Shown: piece by piece, positions 24,979 through 32,798 of the stretch
Layout: every line of letters begins with the position of its first letter
How positions within the stretch are numbered: the stretch's first letter is position 1
Assembly: GCF_006335145.1 (NCBI RefSeq)
Contig: NZ_VDMN01000002.1
Span: 682,001-746,000 of the forward strand
DNA length: 64,000 bases
Direction: 5' to 3'
DNA from: Aliirhizobium smilacinae
GTDB taxonomy: Bacteria > Pseudomonadota > Alphaproteobacteria > Rhizobiales > Rhizobiaceae
Notes under the pieces: generated by a model
What the model saw: the letters and a program-made list of their open reading frames with translations, nothing else
Database searches by the model: none
Told to the model about the DNA's origin: nothing
Made by a program: the position numbers and the translations under genes

Positions 24979-26046
24979 TCAGTTGCCCTGCGCCAGAGCT
25001 GGTCCACTTTGCTGCGCGAGGTCGACGCTGGCGACAACCGACATGCCGGGAACGAGGCTGTCGGTGAGTGGTTGGTTCGGCTCTATTGCGATCCGGACAG
25101 GGATACGCTGGGCGACCTTGGTGAAATTGCCGGTCGCATTATCGGACTTGATGACGGAGAATTCGGAACCGGTGGCGGGCGCGAAGCGCTCGATTTTGCC
25201 CTTGAAACTCTGGTGGCCGAGGGCATCAACGGTGAAGGTGACTTCCTGTCCCGGCTTCATCCCTTCAAGCTGCGTCTCCTTGTAATTGGCGACGACCCAG
25301 ACATGATTGGGCACCAACGAAGCGAGCTGGGTGCCGATCGAGACATACTGGCCAAGTCGGCCGGTGACCTCACCGAGTTCGCCATCCTGCGGGGCGGTGA
25401 TACGGGTGTTCTGCAGGTCGATATCGGCGAGCTCGACCGAAGCCTTGGCGCCTTCGACGGTCGCTTCCAGCGTCCTGCGGTTGACCACGATCGTGTTGAG
25501 ATCCTGTTCGGCGACAAGGACGGCTGCTTCTGCCTGATGCACGGCTGCCTGTGCCTGGTCGTAGGTGGCCTGCGCCTTTTCGAAATCGCTCTGGGTCGAG
25601 ACATTGCTCTTCAGCAGCGACTGGGTGCGGTTATAGGCGGTCTTGGCTGCATTGAAGGCGGCATCGGCGCTTTCTACGGCTGCCTTGGCAGAGACGATCT
25701 TGGCTTCGGCAGACTTGCGGCTTTGCTCTGAGTTTGCAAGCGAGGCTTCGGCCGATGCCAGCGTCGCCTTGGCCTGTTCCAGTTTCTGGGCATAGATGCG
25801 GTCATCGATGCGAGCGATGAGATCGCCCTTCTTGACCTTCTGGTAGTCCTGCACGGGCACTTCGACGATATAGCCGGCAAGCTGCAGGCTGAGCAGCGTG
25901 ACCTGGCCGCGGACATAGGCGTCATTGGTAGTCTCGATCGAGCCTTTGAAGGGCGGCAGGTTCCAGACATAGAGAATGATGAGCACACCGGCGATGCCGA
26001 CGGCGGCCGCGAGATAGGTTGCGAGAGAGCGGAATACGGATTTCAT
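24979..26046 (-). CDS. EmrA/HlyD-type membrane-fusion protein
   Basis: This is the periplasmic adaptor of a multidrug efflux pump. One N-terminal helix (LAAAVGIAGVLIILYVWNLP) anchors it; then GSIETTNDAYVRGQVTLLS, the first lipoyl half-motif PVQDYQKVKKGDLIARIDD, a long Ala/Gln-rich coiled coil (about 85-200), the second half NTRITAPQDGELGEVTGRLG and a beta-barrel. The 355 residues suit the EmrA branch. It follows the MFS gene by 36 bases and ends the marR-led operon. An outer-membrane TolC-like partner must come from elsewhere. Confidence 0.92.
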   Translation of the reverse strand: MKSVFRSLATYLAAAVGIAGVLIILYVWNLPPFKGSIETTNDAYVRGQVTLLSLQLAGYIVEVPVQDYQKVKKGDLIARIDDRIYAQKLEQAKATLASAEASLANSEQSRKSAEAKIVSAKAAVESADAAFNAAKTAYNRTQSLLKSNVSTQSDFEKAQATYDQAQAAVHQAEAAVLVAEQDLNTIVVNRRTLEATVEGAKASVELADIDLQNTRITAPQDGELGEVTGRLGQYVSIGTQLASLVPNHVWVVANYKETQLEGMKPGQEVTFTVDALGHQSFKGKIERFAPATGSEFSVIKSDNATGNFTKVAQRIPVRIAIEPNQPLTDSLVPGMSVVASVDLAQQSGPALAQGN

Positions 26047-26082
26047 GGTCTTTGACTTGTTCTTGGGGCCAGGTTGCGGGCG

Positions 26083-27777
26083 TCAGGCAGTTTGCGGGGT
26101 GTCTGTGTTACGCGAAAACCGGTGGCGGTTGTTCCAGAGGATGTGAAGCAGCAGCAGCGCGATGGCTGCAACCGCGATGAGGAATGTCGCGAAAAACGCG
26201 TCGTTATAGGCAAGCACATAGGCCTGTTGCTGGACCTGCTTGGCGAAGGTGCTGGTGCCCTGGATCGTGTGCTGGGCGGCGTCGGAGCCGGTGCGGCTAT
26301 AGGCGGCCACATACTGGTTGAGGCGCTGCACCACGAGCGGATCGGTCGGCAGAAGTCGGGCTGTCAGGATGGCGGAGTGATATTGCTCACGCCAGGTGAC
26401 GAAGCTGCCGAACAATGCGCTGCCGATGAAGGCGCCGACCTTCTGGGTGAAGAGAAACACCGCGATGAAGCTTATGATATAGGTGAGGCCTTTCTTCAGC
26501 GCCGCGGCAAAGCCGACGGCCATGGCGGGCGGCAGGAAGAGGCCGCTGCCGAAAGCGATCAGCGACTGGCTGAGGAGCATCTGGTCGGGGCGCGTCAGAA
26601 CCGTCGATTGGCTGTCCATCAGGGTGCCGGCGGCAATCAGGATCAGGGCGAGCAGGTGTATGGAGGCCTCGCGGCCTGGTTTCATGAACATGGCGCAGAG
26701 CAGGCCGGAGGCGACGCTGGCAATCAGCACTGCCCAATAGAGATGCGCCATCTGCTCGTTGAAAAGGCCGAGCTGGCGGAAGAAGTTGATCGCACCGGTC
26801 GACTGTTCGGTAAGCAGCATGCGGAAGACGAGCAGCACGCCGGCGAAGTGGACGATCTCCCACGAGCCGATCCAGCGCACGTCGATCAGATTGTTCTTGC
26901 GGTTGAGCTCCAGCATGATGCAGAGCGTGCCGCTGACAATGCCGGTGATCAGCACCCAGGCCAACCAGTTGGCCTCCAGCCACCAATAAAGCCGGCCCAT
27001 GGTGAAGAAGACCGCGAGACAGCCCATCGAGGTGGCCAGCAGGCCGTAGCTCACATAGTCCATCGACGAGATGACCTTGGCGCGGGGTGGCGACGTCAAG
27101 GGCAGGATGTAGATCAGGCCGAAGACGATCAGCGCCAGCGCCAGTTCGACGAGATAGAGGCCGCGCAGGTCATGGATATCGAGCAGCGACGGCGAGATGA
27201 GGCCGGCGATCGGCGTCGACAGCGACAGGCCTATCAGGGCGAGGCAGAGGCCGATGTTCAGTTTCTTTTCCGGCGGGAAAATTTCCAGCATGTAGAGGAA
27301 GGCCATCGACGAGATCGGCGCGGCCGCAGCACCTGCGAAGAAGCGCAGCGCAATGCTGAGGCTCAGATCGTTGACCCATAGATGCGCGAGGCTGATGATC
27401 ACATAAGGGATGATCGCCAGTTCGCAGAACTGCCGGATACCGTATTGGGTACGGACCTTGAACAGGAACAGGCCGAGGCTGGCATTGGGGAAGAGATAGG
27501 CGGCCATCAGCCAGGCGGCCTCGTTCTGGGTCGCTTCCAGAGGTCCGGCGATCTGCTGCAGGTTGGTGGAGATCATTGCCGTGCCCAGGCCCTGCATGAC
27601 GGCAGCCGTGAGCGAGGTCAGCGCATAAAGCAGCGCGATCGGCAGCGGCTTCGGCACGAAGGCTGGCGGTGCTGCCGGCGCCGGCGCAGGTGGCGGCGTC
27701 TGGACCTCGGCTGTGGCGGCCTCAGGCGGTCCGATCTGCTGATCTTCGCTTCTGATCGTGGCCTCACGCGCGGACAT
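26083..27777 (-). CDS. DHA2-family (EmrB-like) MFS drug exporter
   Basis: This is a proton-driven exporter with about 14 predicted helices in 565 residues, as usual for the DHA2 family. A Pro/Ala-rich cytoplasmic N-terminus (PPAPAPAAPPAF) precedes the first helix. Motifs include GTAMISTNLQQIAGPLEATQ and the drug/proton antiport-type AAYLFPNASLGLFLFKVRTQYG. I start at ATG 27777, with GGAGG six bases before it. It overlaps the end of the marR gene by 14 bases and is followed by the EmrA-like adaptor, so all three are one transcript. It ends in a Thr/Asp-rich tail. Confidence 0.92.
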   Translation of the reverse strand: MSAREATIRSEDQQIGPPEAATAEVQTPPPAPAPAAPPAFVPKPLPIALLYALTSLTAAVMQGLGTAMISTNLQQIAGPLEATQNEAAWLMAAYLFPNASLGLFLFKVRTQYGIRQFCELAIIPYVIISLAHLWVNDLSLSIALRFFAGAAAAPISSMAFLYMLEIFPPEKKLNIGLCLALIGLSLSTPIAGLISPSLLDIHDLRGLYLVELALALIVFGLIYILPLTSPPRAKVISSMDYVSYGLLATSMGCLAVFFTMGRLYWWLEANWLAWVLITGIVSGTLCIMLELNRKNNLIDVRWIGSWEIVHFAGVLLVFRMLLTEQSTGAINFFRQLGLFNEQMAHLYWAVLIASVASGLLCAMFMKPGREASIHLLALILIAAGTLMDSQSTVLTRPDQMLLSQSLIAFGSGLFLPPAMAVGFAAALKKGLTYIISFIAVFLFTQKVGAFIGSALFGSFVTWREQYHSAILTARLLPTDPLVVQRLNQYVAAYSRTGSDAAQHTIQGTSTFAKQVQQQAYVLAYNDAFFATFLIAVAAIALLLLHILWNNRHRFSRNTDTPQTA

Positions 27778-28222
27778 CATCGACCTCCACATTGGAGACG
27801 TTCTCGGAAATCCGCTGCATCAGTTCGATGGTCTGTCTCAGTTCGGCTTCATCGATGCCCTCGAAAAACTGGTGACGGATCTGGTCGGCCAATGCACGCA
27901 CGAAAGCTGCCTGCTCCTCGCCATGTTCGGTCAGCGCGATCAGCTTGACCCGCCGGTCGTTGGCATCGGGACGGCGTTCGATCAGGCCGTTTTCCTCCAT
28001 GCGGTCGAGAAGCCGGACAAGCGTCGCCTGCTCGAGTTCCAGATCGCAGGCGAGTTCTGTCTGCGTCATGTTCTGCTTCTTGGCCAGGCGAAAGAGCGCA
28101 CGGGCGCGCGGATAGGTCAGGCCATGAGCCGTGACCTTCTTGTTGAATGTCGTGCGGATCTTTCGGCTGACCTTGGTCAGCTCTTCCAGAAATTCCGACG
28201 CGGTCTGATCTGTGTAGGGCAT
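27764..28222 (-). CDS. MarR-family repressor of the efflux operon
   Basis: This 152-residue winged-helix dimer probably represses the downstream emrB-emrA genes until a drug or phenolic ligand binds. The core reads GLTYPRARALFRLAKKQNMT, then QTELACDLELEQATLVRLLDRMEENGLIERR and the wing DANDRRVKLIALTEHG, all standard. Its start lies in one of two direct repeats that overlap its own promoter, so autoregulation is likely. No Shine-Dalgarno sequence is visible before the ATG. Confidence 0.92.
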   Translation of the reverse strand: MPYTDQTASEFLEELTKVSRKIRTTFNKKVTAHGLTYPRARALFRLAKKQNMTQTELACDLELEQATLVRLLDRMEENGLIERRPDANDRRVKLIALTEHGEEQAAFVRALADQIRHQFFEGIDEAELRQTIELMQRISENVSNVEVDDVRA

Positions 28223-28281
28223 TGGTTAGCACACTAAGTTTATCTGCAACATTAGTTAGCACCCAAACTATCGAATTTCAA
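28220..28281 (-). promoter_or_regulatory. marR promoter with paired 13-bp operator repeats
   Basis: On the minus strand GTGCTAACYAATG occurs twice (28250-28262 and 28220-28232), exactly 30 bases apart, three helical turns. A -35 TTGAAA (28276-28281) and -10 TAACTA (28253-28258) with a 17-base spacer overlap the upstream repeat; the downstream repeat contains the start codon. Confidence 0.65.
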
Positions 28282-28366
28282 CACTTGACCATGCGCAAGT
28301 CAGGTATCTGTATTTTGCATGGGTTGCGGTCAGATTTACTCGTTGTGTGTGGGACGCAGGGAATCG

Positions 28367-29146
28367 CTACCGCAGCAGGCCTTGGCCACCATCCACATAA
28401 ACCGGCGTTCCCGTGACATGGCGCGACGCATCCGAAGCAAGAAACAGGATGACCGACGCGACATCATCGCTTCGGCCCGCCTTGCCGCCGGTGATCGGAA
28501 TGTCGCCGGCAGGGAATTCCACAGGGACGGCTGTCTCCTCTTCACCGCGAACCTTGGTGTTGTCGTTGATGCTGGTCTCGATGGCGCCCGGGCAGACCGC
28601 GTTGACGCGGATCCGGTGTCGCCCCAGCTCGAGTGCCAGTTGCTGGACGATCGCCACCTGAGCGGCCTTGGTGGCGACATAGGCGGTTGCGCCCGGTGTA
28701 TTGAAGGTGCGGTTGCCGTTGATGGAGGACACGACGATCACAGAGCCGCCCTGTTTTTTCAGGTGTGGGACGCTGGCATTCAGCGTCAGATAGGTGCCGC
28801 GTAGGTTGACCCGGATCGTCTGGTCCCACTCCTCGGGCTTCAGATCATCGATGGGGGCCCAGATGCCGTTGATACCGGCATTGGCGACGACGACGTCCAG
28901 CCTGCCGGTCTCGGCAATCAAGGTATCGATAGCGGCATGCATGGCGGTTTCATCGGCGACGTCTGCATCGAGAGTGATGGCTTTGCCGCCTGCCGACCTG
29001 ATCAGGTCGGCGGTTTTCTCAAGCTCGCTCAGCGTATGGCCGAGAAGACCGACGATGGCGCCGGCTTCTGCCAGCCGGATTGCCGAAGCGCGTCCAATGC
29101 CCGAACCTGCGCCGGTGACCAGAGCGACTTTCGATTGAAGTTCCAT
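28367..29146 (-). CDS. Short-chain dehydrogenase/reductase
   Basis: This is a classical SDR of 259 residues, NAD(P)-dependent. The cofactor loop is TGAGSGIGRASAIRLAEAG, the NAG strand VVANAGINGIW, the catalytic Ser in VIVVSSINGN and the Tyr-x3-Lys in AYVATKAAQVAI. VNAVCPGAIETSI and the closing GTPVYVDGGQG are the usual C-terminal parts. GAGGA precedes the ATG. The substrate is unknown; it appears to be a single gene, upstream of and on the same strand as the marR operon but 140 bases away. Confidence 0.9.
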   Translation of the reverse strand: MELQSKVALVTGAGSGIGRASAIRLAEAGAIVGLLGHTLSELEKTADLIRSAGGKAITLDADVADETAMHAAIDTLIAETGRLDVVVANAGINGIWAPIDDLKPEEWDQTIRVNLRGTYLTLNASVPHLKKQGGSVIVVSSINGNRTFNTPGATAYVATKAAQVAIVQQLALELGRHRIRVNAVCPGAIETSINDNTKVRGEEETAVPVEFPAGDIPITGGKAGRSDDVASVILFLASDASRHVTGTPVYVDGGQGLLR

Positions 29147-29212
29147 CGGCTATCCTCTCGTTTCTGACGGTGTTCCAACCGCGGCAACGAAAGAGGCAGG
29201 ACGAGGTTCCGA

Positions 29213-29638
29213 TCAATCTGGATAGGTGTCGGTGAGAATGCGCAGGCCTTCGGCGAATTTGCTGCCATCGCCGCCCATCTGGCGCATCTGGGCAAGATTG
29301 TCGGTAAGGTCTGCCCGCTTTACCGGGCGAGCCAGCGGGTTTGCGATCGAGCGGCGGACAAAATCGAAATAGTCCTCGCCGTCCCGTTTGCTCATTGCAT
29401 CCACCGCATCGACGACGCTTTCCGAAAAGCCTTCTTCGCGCAGCCGCTCGAAAGTCCAGCCGGGGCCTTTTTCGACAACGTCGTGGAGCCAGGCAACGAG
29501 CGTCTGGTCCTCCCCCGTGACATGCTCTGCCACCCGCCGGACATGATCGATGAACGGGCCACCCGTTTTGCTGGACTGCCCCTCATGGGCCTTGGTGGCG
29601 ATGCCGATCGCCTTGCTCAGTTGTGTCTCGTAGGTCAT
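29213..29638 (-). CDS. Small HD-domain protein (SpoT-hydrolase/MESH1-like)
   Basis: This is a stand-alone HD-fold protein of about 141 residues. KAIGIATKAHEGQSSKTGGP, PFIDHVRRVAEHV and VAWLHDVVEKGPGWTFERL follow the RelA/SpoT hydrolase-domain pattern, with the HD pair and an upstream His as metal ligands; LTDNLAQM resembles the conserved KxxD..N helix. No synthetase or ACT domain is present. Hydrolysis of ppGpp or another nucleotide is possible but unproven. ATG 29638 matches family starts; an upstream ATG at 29680 is in frame. Confidence 0.8.
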   Translation of the reverse strand: MTYETQLSKAIGIATKAHEGQSSKTGGPFIDHVRRVAEHVTGEDQTLVAWLHDVVEKGPGWTFERLREEGFSESVVDAVDAMSKRDGEDYFDFVRRSIANPLARPVKRADLTDNLAQMRQMGGDGSKFAEGLRILTDTYPD

Positions 29639-29710
29639 CGGGGTCTCACCGTGCCGTGATTTCTGCTGGAGCGAAGGCATATCAAAGCGCTTTGCAGATG
29701 GCGATATGGA

Positions 29711-30088
29711 TCAGAGCCGGTCTTCCTCGAACTGTTCAGCGCCGTCCAGCGGCGCAAGCCAGTCTTCGCGGCGCTTGACCCATAATTCGTAAGTGGGCTG
29801 AACATCGGTCGGTGCCATATCCAGCGACCCGACCCGGATCTCGACCTCGTCCTCTGCCGGTTCGGAAAAGACGCGGGAACCACAGTTCACGCAAAAACCG
29901 CGTCCTTCGTGATAGCGGACCTCTCCCGATGCCTCGAACGCATGGGCAGGCCAGATTCCGAACGTGGCGAAAACCGAACCGCTTTCCTTTCGGCAATCCA
30001 TGCAGTGGCAAAGTCCGATACGGATAGGGTCCGCCTTCACCTTGTAGCGAACCTTCCCGCAAAGACAGCTTCCGGAACGAATAATCAT
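29711..30088 (-). CDS. GFA-family zinc protein (CENP-V/GFA fold)
   Basis: This 125-residue protein has the Cys pattern of glutathione-dependent formaldehyde-activating-like proteins: GSCLCGKVRY, GLCHCMDCRK and FCVNCGSRVF, which hold two zinc ions. The start ATG 30088 is preceded by GGAGGAG; the frame runs further upstream to 30376, but that part overlaps vapB on the other strand and has no family match. Despite the family name, most members have no demonstrated formaldehyde role, so I make no enzyme claim. Confidence 0.88.
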   Translation of the reverse strand: MIIRSGSCLCGKVRYKVKADPIRIGLCHCMDCRKESGSVFATFGIWPAHAFEASGEVRYHEGRGFCVNCGSRVFSEPAEDEVEIRVGSLDMAPTDVQPTYELWVKRREDWLAPLDGAEQFEEDRL

Positions 30089-30162
30089 GGTGACTCCTCC
30101 AAGGCTTATGAAACGAACTAGTGCCGATCCGCGATCCGACCAGATATCGTCATTTGCCATCT

Positions 30163-30188
30163 TGCCATCAAATGCTATCTTGATGGCA
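30163..30188. promoter_or_regulatory. Probable vapB operator (inverted repeat)
   Basis: TGCCATCAA (30163-30171) and TTGATGGCA (30180-30188) form a perfect inverted repeat with an 8-base spacer, ending 25 bases before vapB. An additional TTGCCATC copy lies just upstream. This is the expected position for an antitoxin/toxin autorepression site. Confidence 0.65.
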
Positions 30189-30213
30189 GAGCACTCATTC
30201 GAAAGGCCGTCAC

Positions 30214-30480
30214 ATGGTCGAACCGCAACTTTCCGTTCGAAGTGCCAAGGCGCGGGATCTGGCCCACCGGCTGTCCCGACGTGAAAATAGATCGATCGCC
30301 GATATCGTCGAGCGTGCGCTGGAAGCCTATGAGATTCGCGAAGCCGGCCGCGAGCCGGCGGCGGCATTTTACGCACGAATCTCTCAACATGCGCAGGCGT
30401 CTTCCAATGAAGGAAGTGACATCGATCTGGAGACGATCATCAACGAAAACCGAAAGCCCCATCAGGGTATCGACCTGTGA
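30214..30480 (+). CDS. vapB: VapB-type antitoxin
   Basis: This 88-residue protein is of the Rv0623-like VapB antitoxin type. The N-terminal part (QLSVRSAKARDLAHRLSRRENRSIADIVERAL) should form the DNA-binding fold, and the C-terminal tail (DIDLETIINENRKPHQGIDL) would plug the VapC active site. It overlaps vapC by four bases (GTGA), the usual coupling. It lies divergent from the GFA gene. Confidence 0.85.
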   Translation: MVEPQLSVRSAKARDLAHRLSRRENRSIADIVERALEAYEIREAGREPAAAFYARISQHAQASSNEGSDIDLETIINENRKPHQGIDL

Positions 30481-30890
30481 TCTTTCTCGACACCAACGTT
30501 ATCTCCGAAACCCTGAAGCGCGATCCCGACAAAAATGTCATGGCCTGGCTGGCACGGTATGACGCCGAACTGGCCTTGCCGACAATCGCAATTGCCGAAA
30601 TTGCGTTCGGGATCAGCAAGATACGACCGCAGGAGAGAGCTGATCGGCTCGAACAGGCGCTTTCTGACTGGCGTCGCCGTTTCGCGGACAGGATTTTTCC
30701 CGTGACCGAACATGCAGCTTTGGCCTATGGCGACATCATGGGGAAAGCCGTGCACAGCGGGCGGCCCATGTCCGTGCCCGATGGCCTGATTGCGGCCATA
30801 GCGCTTATCAATGGCGGCAGGCTTGCGACCCGAAATCTCAAGGATTTTCAGGGTTGTGGATTGGATCTCATATCGCCCTGGAATTTTTGA
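30477..30890 (+). CDS. vapC: VapC/FitB-like PIN-domain ribonuclease toxin
   Basis: This PIN-domain ribonuclease of 137 residues pairs with the preceding antitoxin. Acidic active-site residues appear in FLDTNVISE (Asp5), TIAIAEIAFGI (Glu), and VPDGLIAA (Asp). The start is GTG at 30477, overlapping the vapB stop. ATRNLKDF near the end is the common C-terminal VapC/FitB motif. tRNA or other RNA cleavage is known for the family; the target here is unknown. Confidence 0.9.
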   Translation: MIFLDTNVISETLKRDPDKNVMAWLARYDAELALPTIAIAEIAFGISKIRPQERADRLEQALSDWRRRFADRIFPVTEHAALAYGDIMGKAVHSGRPMSVPDGLIAAIALINGGRLATRNLKDFQGCGLDLISPWNF

Positions 30891-30906
30891 AAATAGGGCC
30901 GGCAAC

Positions 30907-32007
30907 CTAGCGAATGTTCAGCGTTGCGCGGATTTCTTCCTCGTTTTCCAGTTTCTGGACAACCACGCCGTACCAGCCAAGGCCGTCGTAATCCTCATAA
31001 CCAAGGGTTCTTGCATAAGCGACAATGGAGCCGCTGTTGTCGTAATAGCTGCCCGACGCCTGTCCGCTCGGGTTGGCGAGCACGAAATGCGTGAACAGCA
31101 TCGCGGGGTTCGTGGTTGCGATGACGCGGCTGTTGCCGTCAAGCAGCAGAACGGTGGTCTTTTCCGCCACATGAGGCGGCAGGTTTGCCTCCTTGTCGAC
31201 GATTGACTGGCCCTGGTTTTCCCAGTCGAAATAGACCCCGAGCGTGCCGAGCAGAGCGCCGTCGAGTTTTCCGCCGTCGCGAATGCCGGTTGCGTAGACG
31301 AGCGCCGTCCGGTTGTCATGCGGGGCGGAGCGCTTGACCTCGTCGACGACATAGTCGTCACCGGAAGCGCAGCGCCTGGCGGCCAGGAACCATGGTTCAT
31401 CCGAAAGCGAGGTGCCGATCAACTTGCGCTGGAATTTCGGATTGGCAGACGCGATGACCTTGCCGGAGAGATCCGTCATGACGAGATCGAGATAGACCGT
31501 GTAGAAGCGGTTGATGACGCCGAGCCGCTCTGCAGCAAAAGCGCGCCGCTCGGCCTGCGGGTCGGCCAGGGCCTGCCAGAGCGCAGTATCCGTCGCCCAC
31601 CAGCGGACGTCGGCGGTGCGTTCGAACAGATTGCGCACGATCAGCTGAACCAGGGTTTGGGCGAGGTCGGTAAGTCTGACGCCTTCCATTTCGTGGACAA
31701 GGGAATCCGCCATGGTGCGTGTCAGCCCGATGCGGCCGAGCACGTTGCTTTCGAATTTTGAGGCGATGTCGGTGGCGATCTGGGCCAGCCGCTGCACTTC
31801 GTTGGCGACGACGGCAAACCCCTTGCCCATCTCGCCGGCGCGGGCCGCCTCGATCAGGGCGTTGATGGCCAGAAGTTTGATCTGCTTGACGACATGCGTG
31901 TTGTCGGTGCTGAAGCGCTCTAGATCCTTACCGATGCCATCCGTGATGACCTGCATCGAACGGGGCGTCGCGGCATGCTGCTGCTTTTCTGCCTGTACGG
32001 GTATCAT
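30907..32007 (-). CDS. Soluble MCP-like protein: partial signalling helix followed by a Cache-like sensor
   Basis: This protein of about 366 residues has an unusual order. Near the N-terminus (about residues 43-82) is the conserved descending arm of the chemoreceptor hairpin ([20 protein letters not shown], then ANEVQRLA), but the ascending arm is missing. The C-terminal 250 residues resemble a Cache/PAS-like ligand domain: [55 protein letters not shown]. There is no membrane segment. I start at ATG 32007 (AGGA upstream); 32061 is also in frame. It may modulate chemoreceptor arrays or be a cytoplasmic sensor. Single gene, convergent with vapBC. Confidence 0.78.
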   Translation of the reverse strand: MIPVQAEKQQHAATPRSMQVITDGIGKDLERFSTDNTHVVKQIKLLAINALIEAARAGEMGKGFAVVANEVQRLAQIATDIASKFESNVLGRIGLTRTMADSLVHEMEGVRLTDLAQTLVQLIVRNLFERTADVRWWATDTALWQALADPQAERRAFAAERLGVINRFYTVYLDLVMTDLSGKVIASANPKFQRKLIGTSLSDEPWFLAARRCASGDDYVVDEVKRSAPHDNRTALVYATGIRDGGKLDGALLGTLGVYFDWENQGQSIVDKEANLPPHVAEKTTVLLLDGNSRVIATTNPAMLFTHFVLANPSGQASGSYYDNSGSIVAYARTLGYEDYDGLGWYGVVVQKLENEEEIRATLNIR

Positions 32008-32264
32008 TTGCAGATCCTGAAATAAAAAGTGGAGATGTGACAATATGTCTATATTTTGCACGCTCTGGTTTTTGCTTGGTTAATTTAAATCTTTGCGGGA
32101 ACGGAAAGAGCGATATTTTGCTGTTCAGCCGTTTTTTGGTGTGGAGGGGCGGGCTGTCGGCAGGTGCGGGTAATGGAAGAGGGCCCGCGGCTGTGCCCGG
32201 TCGCGCGGACCGGAACATCTTGCGAACCCCGGCGTTTGGACCCCATTATTTCATGGAGGTCAGG

Positions 32265-32768
32265 ATGCGTGCGCAGTTCCTCACTACCGCGATGGCGGCA
32301 GCTTTCTGCTTTCCTCTCGCGGCCAACGCGGCGGAGAGCGATTTTCTCAAATCGATCGATGGACAATGGTCAGGTGGCGGGACGGTGTTGACCCGTATCG
32401 GTGGCAAATCCGTCAACGTTCGCTGCGATATCGGTTTTGCCGCCGGGTCTTCCGACCTGTCGATGCAGGGCACCTGCCGCAGTCTCGTCGTCGTCAGCCG
32501 CTCGATTTCGGCGGCATTGAAGGCAAAGGGCACGCGTTATAGCGGCACCTATACCGGACCTTCGGGCCAGCCGTCATCTCTTTCGGGTAGCCGGCAGGGG
32601 GATTCGATCAATCTGGCCGTCCGCTGGGTGAGGGACATCAACGGTGACCGGTCGGCAACGATGACGATCGCCAAACTCGGTGAAAACCGATTGAGGCTAC
32701 AGACCATCGACAAGGATCCGGCAAGCGGCAAGTCGGTGGTGACGAGCAGCATCGATTTGCGCCAGTAA
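32265..32768 (+). CDS. Secreted protein of unknown function
   Basis: This 167-residue protein has a clear signal peptide (MRAQFLTTAMAAAFCFPLAA, cut after NAA) and the start is set by GGAGG nine bases upstream. The mature part begins SDFLKSIDGQWSGGGTVLTRIGG, contains two cysteines (VRCDIGF, GTCRSL) that could form a disulfide, and alternates strands with Gly/Ser turns (GTYTGPSGQPSSLSGSRQG), suggesting a lipocalin-like beta barrel. I do not recognise a function. It is a single gene flanked by the MCP-like gene (divergent) and the lipoate ligase (convergent). Confidence 0.75.
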   Translation: MRAQFLTTAMAAAFCFPLAANAAESDFLKSIDGQWSGGGTVLTRIGGKSVNVRCDIGFAAGSSDLSMQGTCRSLVVVSRSISAALKAKGTRYSGTYTGPSGQPSSLSGSRQGDSINLAVRWVRDINGDRSATMTIAKLGENRLRLQTIDKDPASGKSVVTSSIDLRQ

Positions 32769-32798
32769 ACTGCCTACAATCGGCTTTACGCGGCAAAA

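Noticed and set aside
26074..27381. 435-codon plus-strand frame opposite the MFS gene
   Set aside because: Very rich in Glu, Gln, Asp and His as expected for the complement of a membrane protein; not a real gene.
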